DNA from: an uncultured Clostridia bacterium
Lineage (GTDB): Bacteria > Bacillota > Clostridia > Oscillospirales > QAMX01
Assembly: GCA_944380935.1 (NCBI GenBank)
Contig: CALWJF010000053.1
Coordinates: forward strand, 1 to 33,567
DNA length: 33,567 nucleotides
Direction of reading: 5' to 3'
Part shown: in pieces, positions 33,178 through 33,567 of the stretch
Position numbering within the stretch: position 1 is the stretch's first letter
Layout: each line of letters begins with the position of its first letter
Notes under the pieces: model-generated
The model's input: the letters and a program-made list of their open reading frames with translations, nothing else
Told to the model about the DNA's origin: nothing
Database searches by the model: none
Program-made: the position numbers and the translations under genes

Positions 33178-33567
33178 ATGATGAATGTTGTTTCCGCTAA
33201 AGAAAAGGCAAAGGCACTTCTACGTAAGCGCTCGATCGCGGATGCGGCAGGTTTTGGCTCGATTTTAGCAGCGTTGTTTTTAACTTCGGGAGCAGGACTT
33301 CTATGGGTTTGGATTGCTTCTGTATATGCAACGTTTTCTAGCCCATTGCCAATCCCTTCTTATTATCGAACCCTTGTTATGTTAGTGGCGGTATTATTTT
33401 TGGGTGTCGGAATCTTGGTTATGGGAGCAGCCTTGTTATTCCATGGCGGCATGGTACGCGCATCTTTGCGTATGATTCGTCGCCGTTCGAATGTGCGTGT
33501 CCTGGATATTGTATTGGCGGGCGACCGGATGAAGCATACGGCGTGTGTAACGCTTTGGATTATGTTT
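33178..33567 (+). CDS. Multi-spanning membrane protein (3' end outside the window)
   Basis: The frame begins MMNVVSAKEKAKALLRKRS and remains open to the last base (130 codons). AAGGAG lies nine bases before the first ATG; the second ATG immediately after is also possible. Hydrophobic segments are seen at about residues 26–48 and 65–90, and a third begins near the right edge. A basic loop, RASLRMIRRRSNVRVLDIVLAGDRMKHT, lies between. I do not recognise the family with certainty; the layout recalls DUF975-type membrane proteins of Clostridia. It follows the kinase pair by about 107 bases with no strong terminator between, so it could be partly cotranscribed. Confidence 0.75.
   Translation, partial: MMNVVSAKEKAKALLRKRSIADAAGFGSILAALFLTSGAGLLWVWIASVYATFSSPLPIPSYYRTLVMLVAVLFLGVGILVMGAALLFHGGMVRASLRMIRRRSNVRVLDIVLAGDRMKHTACVTLWIMF

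Overview
The window looks like a chromosomal segment of a Gram-positive member of the Bacillota, most likely class Clostridia. The evidence is the gene order plsX–ACP–rnc–(radical SAM)–smc–ftsY, the order nadD–yqeK–LCP–rsfS–leuS, strong AGGAGG-type ribosome binding sites, consensus TTGACA/TATAAT promoters with 17-bp spacers, a lysine riboswitch in front of dapA, and the acetylase route to meso-diaminopimelate. The window holds no insertion sequence, phage gene, CRISPR array or rRNA that I can see. No species can be named from the sequence alone.

Layout. (1) 1–2582, minus strand: a cassette of an XRE/TPR-type regulator, an ABC ATPase and an ABC-2 permease that runs off the left edge. (2) 2861–17930, plus strand: a consensus promoter followed by fourteen tightly packed housekeeping genes (plsX to leuS). 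They cover phospholipid synthesis, RNA processing, chromosome organisation, protein targeting, nucleotide-pool cleaning, NAD synthesis, cell-envelope polymer attachment, ribosome silencing and leucyl-tRNA charging. rpsU follows with its own promoter and a terminator. The second gene encodes an acyl-carrier-protein homologue in which the phosphopantetheine-accepting serine is a tryptophan. (3) 18014–18805: a lone methyltransferase, converging on dapA across a perfect 19-bp terminator stem. (4) 18842–24806: lysine/diaminopimelate genes in three units. dapA (minus) lies behind a lysine riboswitch and an intrinsic terminator. An acetyl-DAP deacetylase gene and a patA-type aminotransferase gene (minus) diverge from lysA–dapH (plus). 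(5) 24855–26573, minus: a membrane protein that is probably an anti-sigma factor, its ECF sigma factor, and a two-CBS-domain protein. (6) 26712–26785: tRNA-Gly(CCC). (7) 26786–27357: a long non-coding stretch with a promoter-to-terminator unit that could encode a small RNA, then a strong promoter and an A/U-only hairpin leader. (8) 27358–33070: two tandem membrane-anchored Ser/Thr-type kinases. The first carries an outside domain resembling a shortened ABC solute-binding protein. The second has an N-terminal zinc ribbon and about 950 extracellular residues of PASTA and Ig-like repeats. (9) From 33178: the start of a multi-spanning membrane protein cut by the right edge.

How the parts relate. 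The central operon is a growth-linked housekeeping unit. The lysine cluster supplies meso-DAP for the cell wall as well as lysine, and only dapA shows riboswitch control. The two kinases, the LCP protein and the ECF/anti-sigma pair all point to envelope sensing. The most unusual items are the serine-less ACP, the kinase with the solute-binding-protein-like sensor, and the candidate small RNA and structured leader in front of the kinase pair.
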